Shown here: positions 38,519 to 46,913 of the stretch, one piece after another | How positions within the stretch are numbered: the first letter of the stretch is position 1 | How the letters are laid out: every line of letters starts with the position of its first letter | Origin: Clostridia bacterium | GTDB lineage: Bacteria; Bacillota; Clostridia; Lachnospirales; Lachnospiraceae | DNA length: 64,000 nt | Direction of reading: 5' to 3' | Assembly: GCA_910574835.1 (NCBI GenBank) | Contig: CAJTDE010000011.1 | Span: 62,001-126,000, forward strand | Program-made: the position numbers and the translations under genes | Notes under the pieces: model-generated | Seen by the model: only the letters and a program-made list of their open reading frames with translations | Told to the model about the DNA's origin: nothing | Databases searched by the model: none

Positions 38519-38547
38519 AATATAGCATAGGGCTTTTTTCCCGGCAA
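38519..38547 (-). promoter_or_regulatory. Promoter of the EIIBCA-GH1 operon
   Basis: Minus-strand TTGCCG (38547-38542), 17 bp spacer, TATATT (38524-38519). The upstream segment TTTGAAACGATGGAAC may be the RpiR-type operator, which is inference. Confidence 0.7.
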
Positions 38548-38585
38548 TAAATCGAAAGGGGATAGTTCCATCGTTTCAAAATCCG

Positions 38586-38619
38586 CAAAAAAAGACCCCC
38601 GTATTTGTAACAGAGGTCC
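38586..38619 (-). terminator. Terminator of the rpiR-type gene
   Basis: Minus strand GACCTCTG pairs with CGGGGGTC (two G-T pairs), followed by a run of seven T. Located about 12 bp after the regulator stop codon. Confidence 0.8.
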
Positions 38620-38630
38620 AAATTTTTGTA

Positions 38631-39485
38631 TTACGGATTTTTATCTAGAAGAAGCTCCATATGCGTCAGCATTTCCAGGGAAGATTTTGCATGCTCCTCA
38701 TAGCGCTTTGCAAGCAGCAGGGAAAAGAAAATATCCAGCACATAGGTAACGGCGGAAAAGGAAGTAATCACATCCAGGCTTAAAAGAGAATCCCTGTTGG
38801 GAATTTCCACGATTTCATGACACCATTTTCGAATCACCTGATTATGAGGACCCAGCAGTCCGACTACGTAATTATTCGTCCCTTCTCTGAGATATTTCGC
38901 CATCCGAATCACGGTGCGGTTAGCCCCTGTAAAACTGATCAAAAAAGCTATGGTTTTCTTATTCTTTCGGGCCGCCAGATAATGGCCGTTGATGCTTTCA
39001 TAAGCCGAACACTCCAAACCCAGGGTGGCAAATTTAAACACTGCGGACTGGGCCAGTATGTAGCTGATTCCCGTGCCGTAGAGATCGATACATTCCGCTC
39101 TTTGAAGCACATTGTTGATACGGTTCATGGTATTCTTATCAAGTGCAAGCCGCGTGTTGGTCACCGCCTTGTCATACAGCACCGGAAGCGCGTGAATAAT
39201 ATCCGAGTAAGAGCTTTGATCGGTGATAGGTTCCCCTGCAAGCATCTGAGAAAGACGGTTTTTCTGGTTGATTTCCTCCACCAGCTTCAGCTTAAATTCC
39301 TGATAGCCTGCAAGACCCAGCTTCTGGCTTAGACGCACCACGGTTGCCTTGCTTGTAAAAGAAGCCTGGGCCAGCTCTTTGCTTGACATTCCCGGAATTT
39401 CCTCCGTATGCCCCAGGATATACTCCGCCACTTCTCTTTCATGATTGGTAAAATCAGCCTGCTCCTTTAACTTTTCCAACAGCAT
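38631..39485 (-). CDS. RpiR/MurR-family transcriptional regulator
   Basis: 284 residues. N-terminal helix-turn-helix (about 35-60, MSSKELAQASFTSKATVVRLSQKLG, broken here for length as MSSKELAQAS / TSKATVVRLSQ) and a C-terminal SIS sugar-phosphate domain (about 125-260; GTGISYILAQSAVFKF, FLISFTGANRTVIRMAKYL). SIS regulators sense phosphosugars. It sits directly before the EIIBCA-GH1 operon and most likely controls it in response to a glucoside phosphate. The ribosome site AGGAGG is at long spacing (about 11 nt). Confidence 0.9.
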   Translation of the reverse strand: MLLEKLKEQADFTNHEREVAEYILGHTEEIPGMSSKELAQASFTSKATVVRLSQKLGLAGYQEFKLKLVEEINQKNRLSQMLAGEPITDQSSYSDIIHALPVLYDKAVTNTRLALDKNTMNRINNVLQRAECIDLYGTGISYILAQSAVFKFATLGLECSAYESINGHYLAARKNKKTIAFLISFTGANRTVIRMAKYLREGTNNYVVGLLGPHNQVIRKWCHEIVEIPNRDSLLSLDVITSFSAVTYVLDIFFSLLLAKRYEEHAKSSLEMLTHMELLLDKNP

Positions 39486-39534
39486 AAAAACACGGCCCTC
39501 CTCCTAAGCTTCCCCGCGCTTTGCATCCCATAGC

Positions 39535-40845
39535 TTACTCAGCCGGATAATAAGTGTCCCCTTCCTTCCAAAAGGATTTTTGACATACCAGCTTTTGATT
39601 GTAATTGTCCATCACGGCAACCGTATAGTCCCCGATTACCGGCTCTTCCCACTGCCAAGCATCGGCTGCTTCCCGCTTTACCGCAAGCCCCTGCTCCAGA
39701 CGGCACACCTCATTCCTGCTCTCCTGACCGCCTAAGCCCGAGATAGAAAAAATCTGTGTCCCATCATTTACATAAATCGTATAGTCCCTTCCGGCTATCC
39801 ACTCTGTCAGCTGCTCTCCCCTCTTTACACTTCGAATCGAATCGCTGACAGCTTCCACCTGCCTTTTCGACAAAGGCGCATTGCCAAAATCATCCGGATA
39901 TAGCTCTTTGATGTCACTGCTGAGGCGAAGCGCCCCGTATGTATTCAGATGATTTGCATCCATAAAGCATTTCTTGTCATAAGTCGCAATCCAGTCTACG
40001 GTTATCCCCGGATAATCTGCTTTCAATCTGTCGTAAAACTCCTGATACTGCGCAATATATTCCTCCGTATAGCTTACATTTTCCGGATGGGGCAGTTTTA
40101 TAATGCGCACTTGAATCCCATGATCCACACACATTCCAATCAGCCTTCTGTAATAGTCTTCAAAAAGGGGATTTGCATAAAATTCCTCCAGCGCCGCCCT
40201 TTCACCCCCTTTAAATTCATCCGCTCCTCTGGCTACATACCGCCCTCTGTGCAGCTCGTCCATCTTCTGTGATTCCACATTCTGTTCATAGCGCTGGTTA
40301 AAGCCGGCATTCATTAGGGATGCAATGTATTTATTGGGGAGGCGAAGCTCATAGGAGATAAAATCTGTCCAATAATTTTCCGTAAGAAAGGTGACCTCCT
40401 GAAAAATCTCTGCGGTTCTTAGAATCTCCCTGCTTTGCTCTGTCCGAAACCGATGGGCATACATCGTTCTTGTCCAGAAGCAGTCCTGCATAACAAAATG
40501 AGCATCCTGAAAACTAATGTAACAGACCTTGGGCGCCGAATGTGTTCTAAGCCAGTCCTGCAATACATAATAATTTTCAACAGGCGTCATCCCGCCCAGT
40601 GATAAATTTATGGCCGTGTCCGACAATATTTCCGGCATATAAGCCGCATTTGCCATAGAATCCCCCAGGATAATCGTGTCGTAATAGAAGTCCTCCCCCG
40701 AATTAACGATTTCTTTATTCCAGAGATAATGAGGCGCCTCTTCATCCATATAGGCCAGAGGATTTACCCAGGTATAGATATAGATAACAATCATTGGCAG
40801 CATAACGCAGACACATTTGATTAACAGCTTGACGATATTCTTCAT
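39535..40845 (-). CDS. SGNH/AlgX-DltD-like membrane-anchored acyltransfer protein
   Basis: 436 residues. One N-terminal membrane helix (about 5-27), then an extracellular SGNH-type domain: GDS block in TIILGDSMANAAYMP and the Asp-His block in CFMDANHLNTYGALRL. A C-terminal ~100-residue segment may bind sugar. Such proteins pair with MBOAT acyltransferases to transfer acetyl groups to surface polysaccharides. The MBOAT gene is directly upstream (51 bp). Start: ATG behind GGGGGAG. Confidence 0.85.
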   Translation of the reverse strand: MKNIVKLLIKCVCVMLPMIVIYIYTWVNPLAYMDEEAPHYLWNKEIVNSGEDFYYDTIILGDSMANAAYMPEILSDTAINLSLGGMTPVENYYVLQDWLRTHSAPKVCYISFQDAHFVMQDCFWTRTMYAHRFRTEQSREILRTAEIFQEVTFLTENYWTDFISYELRLPNKYIASLMNAGFNQRYEQNVESQKMDELHRGRYVARGADEFKGGERAALEEFYANPLFEDYYRRLIGMCVDHGIQVRIIKLPHPENVSYTEEYIAQYQEFYDRLKADYPGITVDWIATYDKKCFMDANHLNTYGALRLSSDIKELYPDDFGNAPLSKRQVEAVSDSIRSVKRGEQLTEWIAGRDYTIYVNDGTQIFSISGLGGQESRNEVCRLEQGLAVKREAADAWQWEEPVIGDYTVAVMDNYNQKLVCQKSFWKEGDTYYPAE

Positions 40846-40896
40846 AGTTCTCCCCCGGCGCGCCGAAAAAGCTCATCCGCCTTGCGGCAAAAGCGC

Positions 40897-42360
40897 CTAA
40901 AATTGAAAGTATATAAATTCCTGTCCCATAATATCCAAAGAAAACGTAATGAGAAGCACCGCGCTCCAATATACGGCGTACCGGAAAAGAAAATTCTGCT
41001 CTGACAGCCATTCCATGATATTCCGCTTCCTTTCCCGCATCACGCCGCGCACTGCCAAAACAAGTAAGGCTATCAGTAAAACGGAGCAATTCCTTTCATT
41101 CAGTCCCAGCTCATATAGACCGTTATTCAAAAGAAGCCCCGTATTGGACAAATCAAAGGACTGCCGCAAAATCTGAAGGGCCGCCGGCAGCGTATCCGCC
41201 CGGAAAAAGATCCACGCAATGTCTACCAGGAAAAATGTCTTTAAAATCCGCAGACATTTCCATGAAAAATTCTCCCTGTTCACATGTAAGCTCCCGCAGC
41301 ACCTATTGAAAACCGGCTCCAGCGCTTCGCCGATAATCTGATACAGACCATGAAGCGCTCCCCAGAACACAAAAGTAATACTGGCTCCGTGCCATAAACC
41401 GCTTACCAAAAATGTGATTAAAATATTCCGATACTTAATTCCCTTTGTTCTCCGGCTTCCGCCCAAAGGAATGTAGAGATAATCCCGAAGCCAGGAACTT
41501 AAGGATATGTGCCATCTCCTCCAGAAATCTCTCACAGACACAGCAAAATAGGGCTGAGTAAAGTTCTCCATCAGCTCATATCCAAGAACCTTTGCCGCTC
41601 CCTTAGCAATCACGGAATATCCCATAAAGTCCCCGTAAATCTGAAATGCAAAAAGCACATTTGCCAAAATAATCTGAAAGCCCCGGTAAGATGCGTAATC
41701 ACCGTAAACAGTATTTACCAATATGGCACACCGGTCCGCAATCACCAGCTTCAGAAAGTATCCCCAAAGCATAAGAAGAAGTCCCTCTCTTACTCTGGCG
41801 TAATCAAATTTCTTCGGCTTTGCCAATTGCTTCAGCAAATTTTTGGAACGCTCAATGGGACCCGCCACAAGCTGCGGAAAAAAAGACACAAACAGGGCGT
41901 AGCGAAAGAAATTTTTCTCCGCGTAGATATCTCCCCGATATACATCCATCGTATAGCTGAGAGCCTGGAAAATATAAAAGGAAATTCCCACCGGCAACAG
42001 AATATCAAATACCGGAATCTCCAGTTCAATATGAACCGCCCTCAATATCTGCCCTGCAAGCTCCAGCAAAAAATTAATATATTTATAGTAAAACAGGATG
42101 CCCAGATTCAGCACAAAGCTTCCGGCTACTACCCATTTTTTGTAAGCAATATGCTCCTTTGCACGCTCCATCAGAATACCGCTTAAGTACGTAATAACGG
42201 TGGAGCTCAGCAGTAAAAATGCATATTTTGCATTCCAGCACATGTAAAAGTAATAGCTGGCCAAAAGCAGCCAAAAATTTTTCACGCGGCGCGGAAGCAG
42301 AAAATACATCAGGGTAACAAGGGGGAAAAAAATCAAAAAACTCATGGAATTAAACAGCAT
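40897..42360 (-). CDS. MBOAT-family O-acyltransferase
   Basis: 487 residues from the ATG at 42360 (MLFNSMSFLIFFPLVTLMYF), the typical family start. The open frame reaches 42435, but the promoter -10 lies at 42407-42412, inside that extension, which excludes it. About eleven membrane helices; catalytic His in FLVSGLWHGASITFVFWG, and the preceding RRWHISLSSWLRDYLYIPLGG (cut here: RRWHISLSSWLRDYL) motif. Moves acyl groups across the membrane to the SGNH partner for polysaccharide acetylation. No polysaccharide genes are in the window. Confidence 0.93.
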   Translation of the reverse strand: MLFNSMSFLIFFPLVTLMYFLLPRRVKNFWLLLASYYFYMCWNAKYAFLLLSSTVITYLSGILMERAKEHIAYKKWVVAGSFVLNLGILFYYKYINFLLELAGQILRAVHIELEIPVFDILLPVGISFYIFQALSYTMDVYRGDIYAEKNFFRYALFVSFFPQLVAGPIERSKNLLKQLAKPKKFDYARVREGLLLMLWGYFLKLVIADRCAILVNTVYGDYASYRGFQIILANVLFAFQIYGDFMGYSVIAKGAAKVLGYELMENFTQPYFAVSVRDFWRRWHISLSSWLRDYLYIPLGGSRRTKGIKYRNILITFLVSGLWHGASITFVFWGALHGLYQIIGEALEPVFNRCCGSLHVNRENFSWKCLRILKTFFLVDIAWIFFRADTLPAALQILRQSFDLSNTGLLLNNGLYELGLNERNCSVLLIALLVLAVRGVMRERKRNIMEWLSEQNFLFRYAVYWSAVLLITFSLDIMGQEFIYFQF

Positions 42361-42406
42361 AAGCGTTCCCAAGCCTTTCCATATATCATTTTGCAATTTG
42401 TCCTTT

Positions 42407-42435
42407 ATTCTAACATTTCTTTGGAATGGATTCAA
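42407..42435 (-). promoter_or_regulatory. Promoter of the MBOAT-SGNH genes
   Basis: Minus-strand TTGAAT (42435-42430), 17 bp spacer, TAGAAT (42412-42407). It fixes the MBOAT start at 42360. Confidence 0.72.
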
Positions 42436-42478
42436 GCAATTTACTATAGAAACGCCGAACCCTGCATAGAATCAGAAC

Positions 42479-42516
42479 CAAAAAGGCCGCCGCGGAAAAA
42501 AATTTCTGCGGCAGCT
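42479..42516 (-). terminator. Terminator after the HPr-like gene
   Basis: Minus strand GCTGCCGCAGAAA pairs with TTTCCGCGGCGGC (one mismatch, one wobble), followed by CTTTTTGG. Confidence 0.72.
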
Positions 42517-42535
42517 TCCCAATCAAATGAGGTTC

Positions 42536-42775
42536 TCAAATATTTTGCTGAAATTCTTTCAAATTCATCAAAAGCTCCCCAAGCTCTCCCTCTTCCCTGT
42601 AAATCCGAAGCTCCATCGGCTTCGAAATATCCAGGCTGAAAATACCCATAATGGATTTCGCATCAATTGTATACCGGCCCGATACCAGATCCACATCCCC
42701 CTCTACCTTAGATACCAAATCCACAAATCTTTTTACCTGGTCTATGGTAACCAGTGAAATCTTCAAAACTGTCAT
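42536..42775 (-). CDS. HPr-like protein lacking the phosphorylatable histidine
   Basis: 79 residues with HPr length and fold pattern. The regulatory-serine region is well kept (DAKSIMGIFSLDIS, compare LKSIMGVMSLGIA of HPr). The G-I/L-H-A-R-P active-site loop is replaced by TIDQVKRFVDLV, so there is no His15 and phosphotransfer to EIIA is not expected. Like Crh it might act only through HPr-kinase phosphorylation of the serine in catabolite control; this is inference. It is last in the operon with the GPH symporter and polyol dehydrogenase. Start: ATG behind AAGGAGG. Confidence 0.8.
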   Translation of the reverse strand: MTVLKISLVTIDQVKRFVDLVSKVEGDVDLVSGRYTIDAKSIMGIFSLDISKPMELRIYREEGELGELLMNLKEFQQNI

Positions 42776-42815
42776 TGAAATCCTCCTTGCCTAATCAAAG
42801 CTCTAAATCCGCTTC

Positions 42816-44180
42816 TTATTCCGCCTTCCTCTTTTGTATCTCTTGAATAATCTGGTTGTAAGCCTTCCGGTTCAGACGGTAGCAGAATAATACCGCCGCC
42901 GTGACAATCCATAATATTCCGGGAATCGTTGTAAAGGAATGTTTCATCACTGCCAGAACCGCTTCGTTCTGCTGCTGATTTGCCGCATAACCGCAGGCTC
43001 CAAGCACCGCCGCCAGAACCGAGGTCCCGATGGCCATTCCCACTTTATTTCCCAGGGAAATGAAGGCATACTGGAAACCGTCATTGCGAAGCCCTGTCTT
43101 CCACTCGCCGTACTCCACGCAGTCGGGAATGATTGCATAAATCGCCGTGTTGAATCCCGAAAAGAAGAACTGAGCCAGGCAGGAAAATACGTAAAAGGGC
43201 ACCGGCGCGCTTCCCACGCTGAAAAAGTACATACAGAACATGCTGATTCCCGTCAGCAGGGCGAAAATGGAAGCGGAACGCCCCTTGTTATTCGTAAGCT
43301 TAAATAAGGGCGGAAAGCAGGCTGCTCCAATTATGGAGGGAATGATGATGCAGAGGGAATAGGTACTGAATAAAGCCTGATTTCCTTCCACATAGGTAAA
43401 ATAATACAGGGCGTCCGCATTTCTTCCATACAGGGTCAGGCCGAACAGAAACTGGCCTGCCACGGCAATGAGATAGGGCTTGTTTTTTACGACTGCCGAC
43501 AGCTGGGTATTCAGAGATATTTTCTTCTTCTCCGGTATTTCTACGGCCTCTTTTGTCTTCGCAAAGCAGAAAATGTGGCAGGCGGCAAAGATGCACCCGT
43601 AAAGAAGGGCGGTCAGCAGATATCCCTTTTTATCGTTCCCATTTCCCAGGGAGGATATCAGCGGAACGGTGACAATGTTGATAATGCCGATGGCAATCAT
43701 GGCGCTTACGGAACGGAAGGTGTTGATCTTGGCGCGTTCCTCTATATTCTGTGTCATGGCGCCGCAGAGTGTGCCGTAAGGGATGTTGACGCAGGTGTAG
43801 CCCAATACCAGAATACAGTATGTAATTACCATGTACGTGATCTTTGCCCCGTTGGACCAGTCGGGATGCGCCCAGAAGGAAAGCACCAGAACCGCCGCCG
43901 TAAGGGGCGCCGCAATCAGAAGCCACGGGCGGTAGCGTCCCCATCTGCTGTGGGTTTTGTCGCTTAAGCTTCCGATAATCGGGTCGTTTATGGCGTCCCA
44001 GAACCGGGAAAACAGCATCAGAGCCGCCACCGCGCTCATACTGATTCCAAATACGTCCGTGTAAAATATCATCAAAAAATTGCCTACAAACATCCAGCTG
44101 AAATTACAGCCTACGTCGCCCATGCCGTATGCTATTTTGCTGAGCAACGGCACCTTGATATTGGTATCCTTATTTTCCAT
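42816..44180 (-). CDS. GPH-family (MelB-type) sugar:cation symporter
   Basis: 454 residues from the ATG at 44180 (MENKDTNIKVPLLSK) behind GCAGGAGG. Twelve membrane segments. The MelB-type motif in helix II is FSRFWDAINDPIIGSLSDKT, with the cation-site Asp pair, followed by RWGRYRPWLLI. The family imports glycosides, pentosides or hexuronides with Na+ or H+. In an operon with a polyol-type dehydrogenase and under the ROK regulator, its substrate may be a sugar alcohol or pentose. A truncated U1 end (AATTCCGCAATATCC, 44201-44215) precedes its ribosome site. Confidence 0.92.
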   Translation of the reverse strand: MENKDTNIKVPLLSKIAYGMGDVGCNFSWMFVGNFLMIFYTDVFGISMSAVAALMLFSRFWDAINDPIIGSLSDKTHSRWGRYRPWLLIAAPLTAAVLVLSFWAHPDWSNGAKITYMVITYCILVLGYTCVNIPYGTLCGAMTQNIEERAKINTFRSVSAMIAIGIINIVTVPLISSLGNGNDKKGYLLTALLYGCIFAACHIFCFAKTKEAVEIPEKKKISLNTQLSAVVKNKPYLIAVAGQFLFGLTLYGRNADALYYFTYVEGNQALFSTYSLCIIIPSIIGAACFPPLFKLTNNKGRSASIFALLTGISMFCMYFFSVGSAPVPFYVFSCLAQFFFSGFNTAIYAIIPDCVEYGEWKTGLRNDGFQYAFISLGNKVGMAIGTSVLAAVLGACGYAANQQQNEAVLAVMKHSFTTIPGILWIVTAAVLFCYRLNRKAYNQIIQEIQKRKAE

Positions 44181-44266
44181 CTCTGCCTCCTGCTTATTGA
44201 AATTCCGCAATATCCTGTATCATATTTTTTTACTTGGTACACACTCCCCGCTCCGCATTTCCTTTC

Positions 44267-45322
44267 CTATGCTTCTTCTGAAATCTTTATAACGGCCTTT
44301 ACGATATCCGCTTTGTTGTTCACGCTGTAGTCCATCGCTTTCTGCGCCTCTTCCAGCGGGAAAATATCGGTTACAATGCCTTTCAGATTTACCTTGCCGG
44401 AAGCTACCGCGTCGATGGCCAGGGGGTAAATGTGGCGGTAGCGGAATACGGTCTTAAAGGTCAGCTCCTTATCCAGTACCAGACTCATGGGAAGGGTCAT
44501 TTCTCCTGTTTTGCCGTAGCCTACCAGAACAATGTTGGAGCCTTTCTTTGCAATTCGGATAGCCTGGCGGGTGGTAATCTCCGTTCCTGCCGTCTCCACG
44601 ACCAAATCCATGCCTTTTCCGTCTGTCAGCTCCAGCGCACGCTTTTCCACGTCCTCCTGTGCTCCGTTGATAACGCCGTCGGCTCCCAGCTCCAGAGCCT
44701 TTTCCAGACGCTTTTCCATGATATCCACTACATAGACCTGAGATACGCCCCTTGCCTTTAATGCCATCATGGTCACCAGGCCGATGCATCCTGCTCCCAT
44801 GACAACTGCTTTTTGTCCCAGATGGGCATCTCCCTGAATCGCTGCGTGGAAGCCTACTGCCAGCGGCTCAATCAGGGCGCCCTCCAGGGTGCTTACGTTG
44901 TCCGGGAGCTTAAAGCACAGGTTTGCTTCGTGGGCTACGTATTCCTGAAATACGCCGTCTACCGGAGGTGTGGCAAAGAATACGACGTCGGGACACAGGT
45001 TGTATTTTCCTTCTTTGCAGAATTCACAGTGTCCGCAGGTTTTTCCCGGCTCCAGGGCAACCCGGTCTCCTGCCTTAAGATGGCGGACATTCTCCCCGAC
45101 CTCCACGACAACGCCTCCCGGCTCGTGACCCAGTACAAAGGGAGGCTTTACCACGTAATCCCCGATGGCGCCTGTCTCATAATAATGAAGATCCGAACCG
45201 CAGATTCCCACGTAATCCAGCTTCACCAGAACCTCGTCTGCTTTTGGTGTTGGGATGCTTCTTTCCTCAAATCCCATCTTTCCGATTCCTTCCATAACCG
45301 CTGTCTTCATTTTTCCTTCCAT
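44267..45322 (-). CDS. Zinc-dependent polyol dehydrogenase (sorbitol/xylitol type)
   Basis: 351 residues, MDR family. Catalytic zinc ligands in VGICGSDLHYYE and VLGHEPGGVVVEVG; structural zinc Cys in CGHCEFCKEGKYNLC; NAD fold at GAGCIGLVTMMA with an acidic residue (YVVDIMEKR), which favours NAD. It resembles sorbitol and xylitol dehydrogenases, oxidising a polyol to a ketose. First gene of the operon under the promoter/operator at 45362-45426. Start: first ATG behind CAGGAGGA. Confidence 0.9.
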   Translation of the reverse strand: MEGKMKTAVMEGIGKMGFEERSIPTPKADEVLVKLDYVGICGSDLHYYETGAIGDYVVKPPFVLGHEPGGVVVEVGENVRHLKAGDRVALEPGKTCGHCEFCKEGKYNLCPDVVFFATPPVDGVFQEYVAHEANLCFKLPDNVSTLEGALIEPLAVGFHAAIQGDAHLGQKAVVMGAGCIGLVTMMALKARGVSQVYVVDIMEKRLEKALELGADGVINGAQEDVEKRALELTDGKGMDLVVETAGTEITTRQAIRIAKKGSNIVLVGYGKTGEMTLPMSLVLDKELTFKTVFRYRHIYPLAIDAVASGKVNLKGIVTDIFPLEEAQKAMDYSVNNKADIVKAVIKISEEA

Positions 45323-45361
45323 GTCTTTCTTCCTCCTGTTTTTGTTCCCTTCGCCACTTAA

Positions 45362-45398
45362 TTTTATACTTAATTAAATAGTTTAATTATGTATAAAA
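45362..45398. promoter_or_regulatory. Near-perfect 17+17 bp palindrome, likely ROK operator
   Basis: TTTTATACTTAATTAAA (45362-45378), spacer TAG, TTTAATTATGTATAAAA (45382-45398): 16 of 17 positions pair. It begins exactly at the -10 and covers the transcription start of the dehydrogenase operon, an ideal place for repression by the ROK protein. Confidence 0.82.
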
Positions 45399-45426
45399 TA
45401 ATATTCCCTGCCACTACATTTGTCAA
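45398..45426 (-). promoter_or_regulatory. Promoter of the polyol dehydrogenase-GPH-HPr operon
   Basis: Minus-strand TTGACA (45426-45421), 17 bp spacer, TATTAT (45403-45398). Confidence 0.87.
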
Positions 45427-45498
45427 TGAATTTTCGATAGAAATTTTCTTTTCGGCAAAATAGCAAAATTCACTTATCCGTTTTTGGTAAATAAGCAC

Positions 45499-45527
45499 AA
45501 AAAAAGAGACTCCTTTCGGAATCTCTA
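45499..45527 (-). terminator. Terminator of the ROK regulator gene
   Basis: Minus strand AGAGATTCC, loop GAAA, GGAGTCTCT, then a seven-T run, 20 bp after the ROK stop. Confidence 0.88.
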
Positions 45528-45544
45528 AGTTTGTAAGACGCTCA

Positions 45545-46672
45545 TTACACTTGTTCTACAAATAATTCTATCACCTGCAAAGCCGCCCCAAGAGCTGCGG
45601 CTCCAACCTTGTGATTGCATACTCTGACAAAGCTTCCGTCCTCGGAAAAGGTATTTCGCTTTGATACGGTTTCTCGTATCTCTTCCATGTAAGGCTCCAG
45701 ACAGCTTCCTACGTATCCTCCCAGAACAACGTCACAGTCCAGAACCATGTGAATATTATTGATTGCAATTGCAAGATATTTTTTATATTCCTCCCAGGCC
45801 CGCACCAGATCCTCTTTTTTCTCCTTCAGCCCGGAAAAAAAGCTTTCCAGCTTTTTGTCTGTCAGATCTGACAGGCGCTTTGCCGCACAGTAGGCATCCA
45901 GGCAGCCTGCTTTTTTGCAGTAGCAGAGAAGACCGTCCGGCACTATGGTCATATGGCCCACCTCGCCGCAGCGGTATCCCTTTCCCTGCATCAGCCGCCC
46001 GTCATAGTACAAAGCCCCTCCTACGGTATTGCTGAGAGATAAATAGAAAAAAGGAGCTTTGGCATCGGAATAAATACCCTCTGCATAGGCGCCTGCGTTT
46101 GCATCATTGAGAAAGTAACAGGGATAGGAAAAGCAGTCCGCCACTTCTGCAAAGGGAAGAGACGTAACGCTCAATGCATGGGAATTGGCAATCTCCTTGT
46201 TCTGCAGATCCACAATTCCCGGAAATGAAATACCTATTCCAAGAATACGCTCCCTCTCTTCCCCGCCGGCCTCGATAAATGCCTGCAGCTTTTCACTTAC
46301 CTCCTGAAAATACTCCCTGCCTGGCCTGTATGGATAGGGTATCCTCTCATATTTCAGAATATCGCCGGTCAGATTGGTAAGAATCATTCCTATATGGTTC
46401 TGGGTAATATCAATCCCGGCTGCAAGACGGTATCCCGCAACGGCTGACAGCGCCTTTGCCCGTCTGCCTCCGGTGGATTGCAATTCCCCCGTTTCTCTGA
46501 CAAGCCCAAGCTCTATTAACTCCTTCGTATTCTGTGTTACGGTGGGAAGACTGAGCTTCAGGGCATAGGAGATATCCGGGTTTGAGATGGTTTTGCACTT
46601 GCGGATATAGCGGTAAATATGGTTTCGGTTCTTTCGCTTAACCTCCATATTCGTTATTTTTGTTTTTTCCAT
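45545..46672 (-). CDS. ROK-family transcriptional repressor (NagC/XylR type)
   Basis: 375 residues. N-terminal winged helix (about 15-70; NPDISYALKLSLPTVTQNTK), then a sugar-kinase-like ROK fold with the zinc motif CYCKKAGCLDAYC preceded by CGEVGHMTIVPDG and VVLGGYVG at the end. It likely represses the dehydrogenase-GPH operon downstream through the 17+17 bp palindrome, released by the imported sugar. It has its own promoter and terminator. The ribosome site is weak (GGTGAT). Confidence 0.92.
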   Translation of the reverse strand: MEKTKITNMEVKRKNRNHIYRYIRKCKTISNPDISYALKLSLPTVTQNTKELIELGLVRETGELQSTGGRRAKALSAVAGYRLAAGIDITQNHIGMILTNLTGDILKYERIPYPYRPGREYFQEVSEKLQAFIEAGGEERERILGIGISFPGIVDLQNKEIANSHALSVTSLPFAEVADCFSYPCYFLNDANAGAYAEGIYSDAKAPFFYLSLSNTVGGALYYDGRLMQGKGYRCGEVGHMTIVPDGLLCYCKKAGCLDAYCAAKRLSDLTDKKLESFFSGLKEKKEDLVRAWEEYKKYLAIAINNIHMVLDCDVVLGGYVGSCLEPYMEEIRETVSKRNTFSEDGSFVRVCNHKVGAAALGAALQVIELFVEQV

Positions 46673-46709
46673 AATATCACCATTTAGACTTTATTAAAGT
46701 ATTTTCTTT

Positions 46710-46738
46710 ACTATAACACGCTCCTTTCGGAATTGCAA
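46710..46738 (-). promoter_or_regulatory. Promoter of the ROK gene
   Basis: Minus-strand TTGCAA (46738-46733), 17 bp spacer, TATAGT (46715-46710). A near-palindrome ACTTTATTAAAGT (46688-46700) follows and could serve autoregulation. The 27 bp hairpin (46778-46804) lies upstream. Confidence 0.75.
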
Positions 46739-46777
46739 GAAGGTTCCCATGTCAGGATCTAAAAACAATCTGAAAAG

Positions 46778-46804
46778 GTTACTGTTCACTCCGTGACCAG
46801 TAAC
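46778..46804. repeat. 27 bp palindrome (GTTACTG...CAGTAAC family)
   Basis: GTTACTGTTCACT...GACCAGTAAC, with the flanking CGCTTCGCG also shared with the 15098 copy (CACTTCGC). Other copies: 15098-15124, 20378-20404 and 48998-49024. Confidence 0.65.
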
Positions 46805-46913
46805 ACGCTTCGCGATGCATAGAAACCGCAAAAAGATGCGATTTCGCGCTGAGAAACCTGGGATTTCCGCAGGGAAAAGTACGGCAGCACGGACACACAG
46901 GCTTCTTTTGCAT

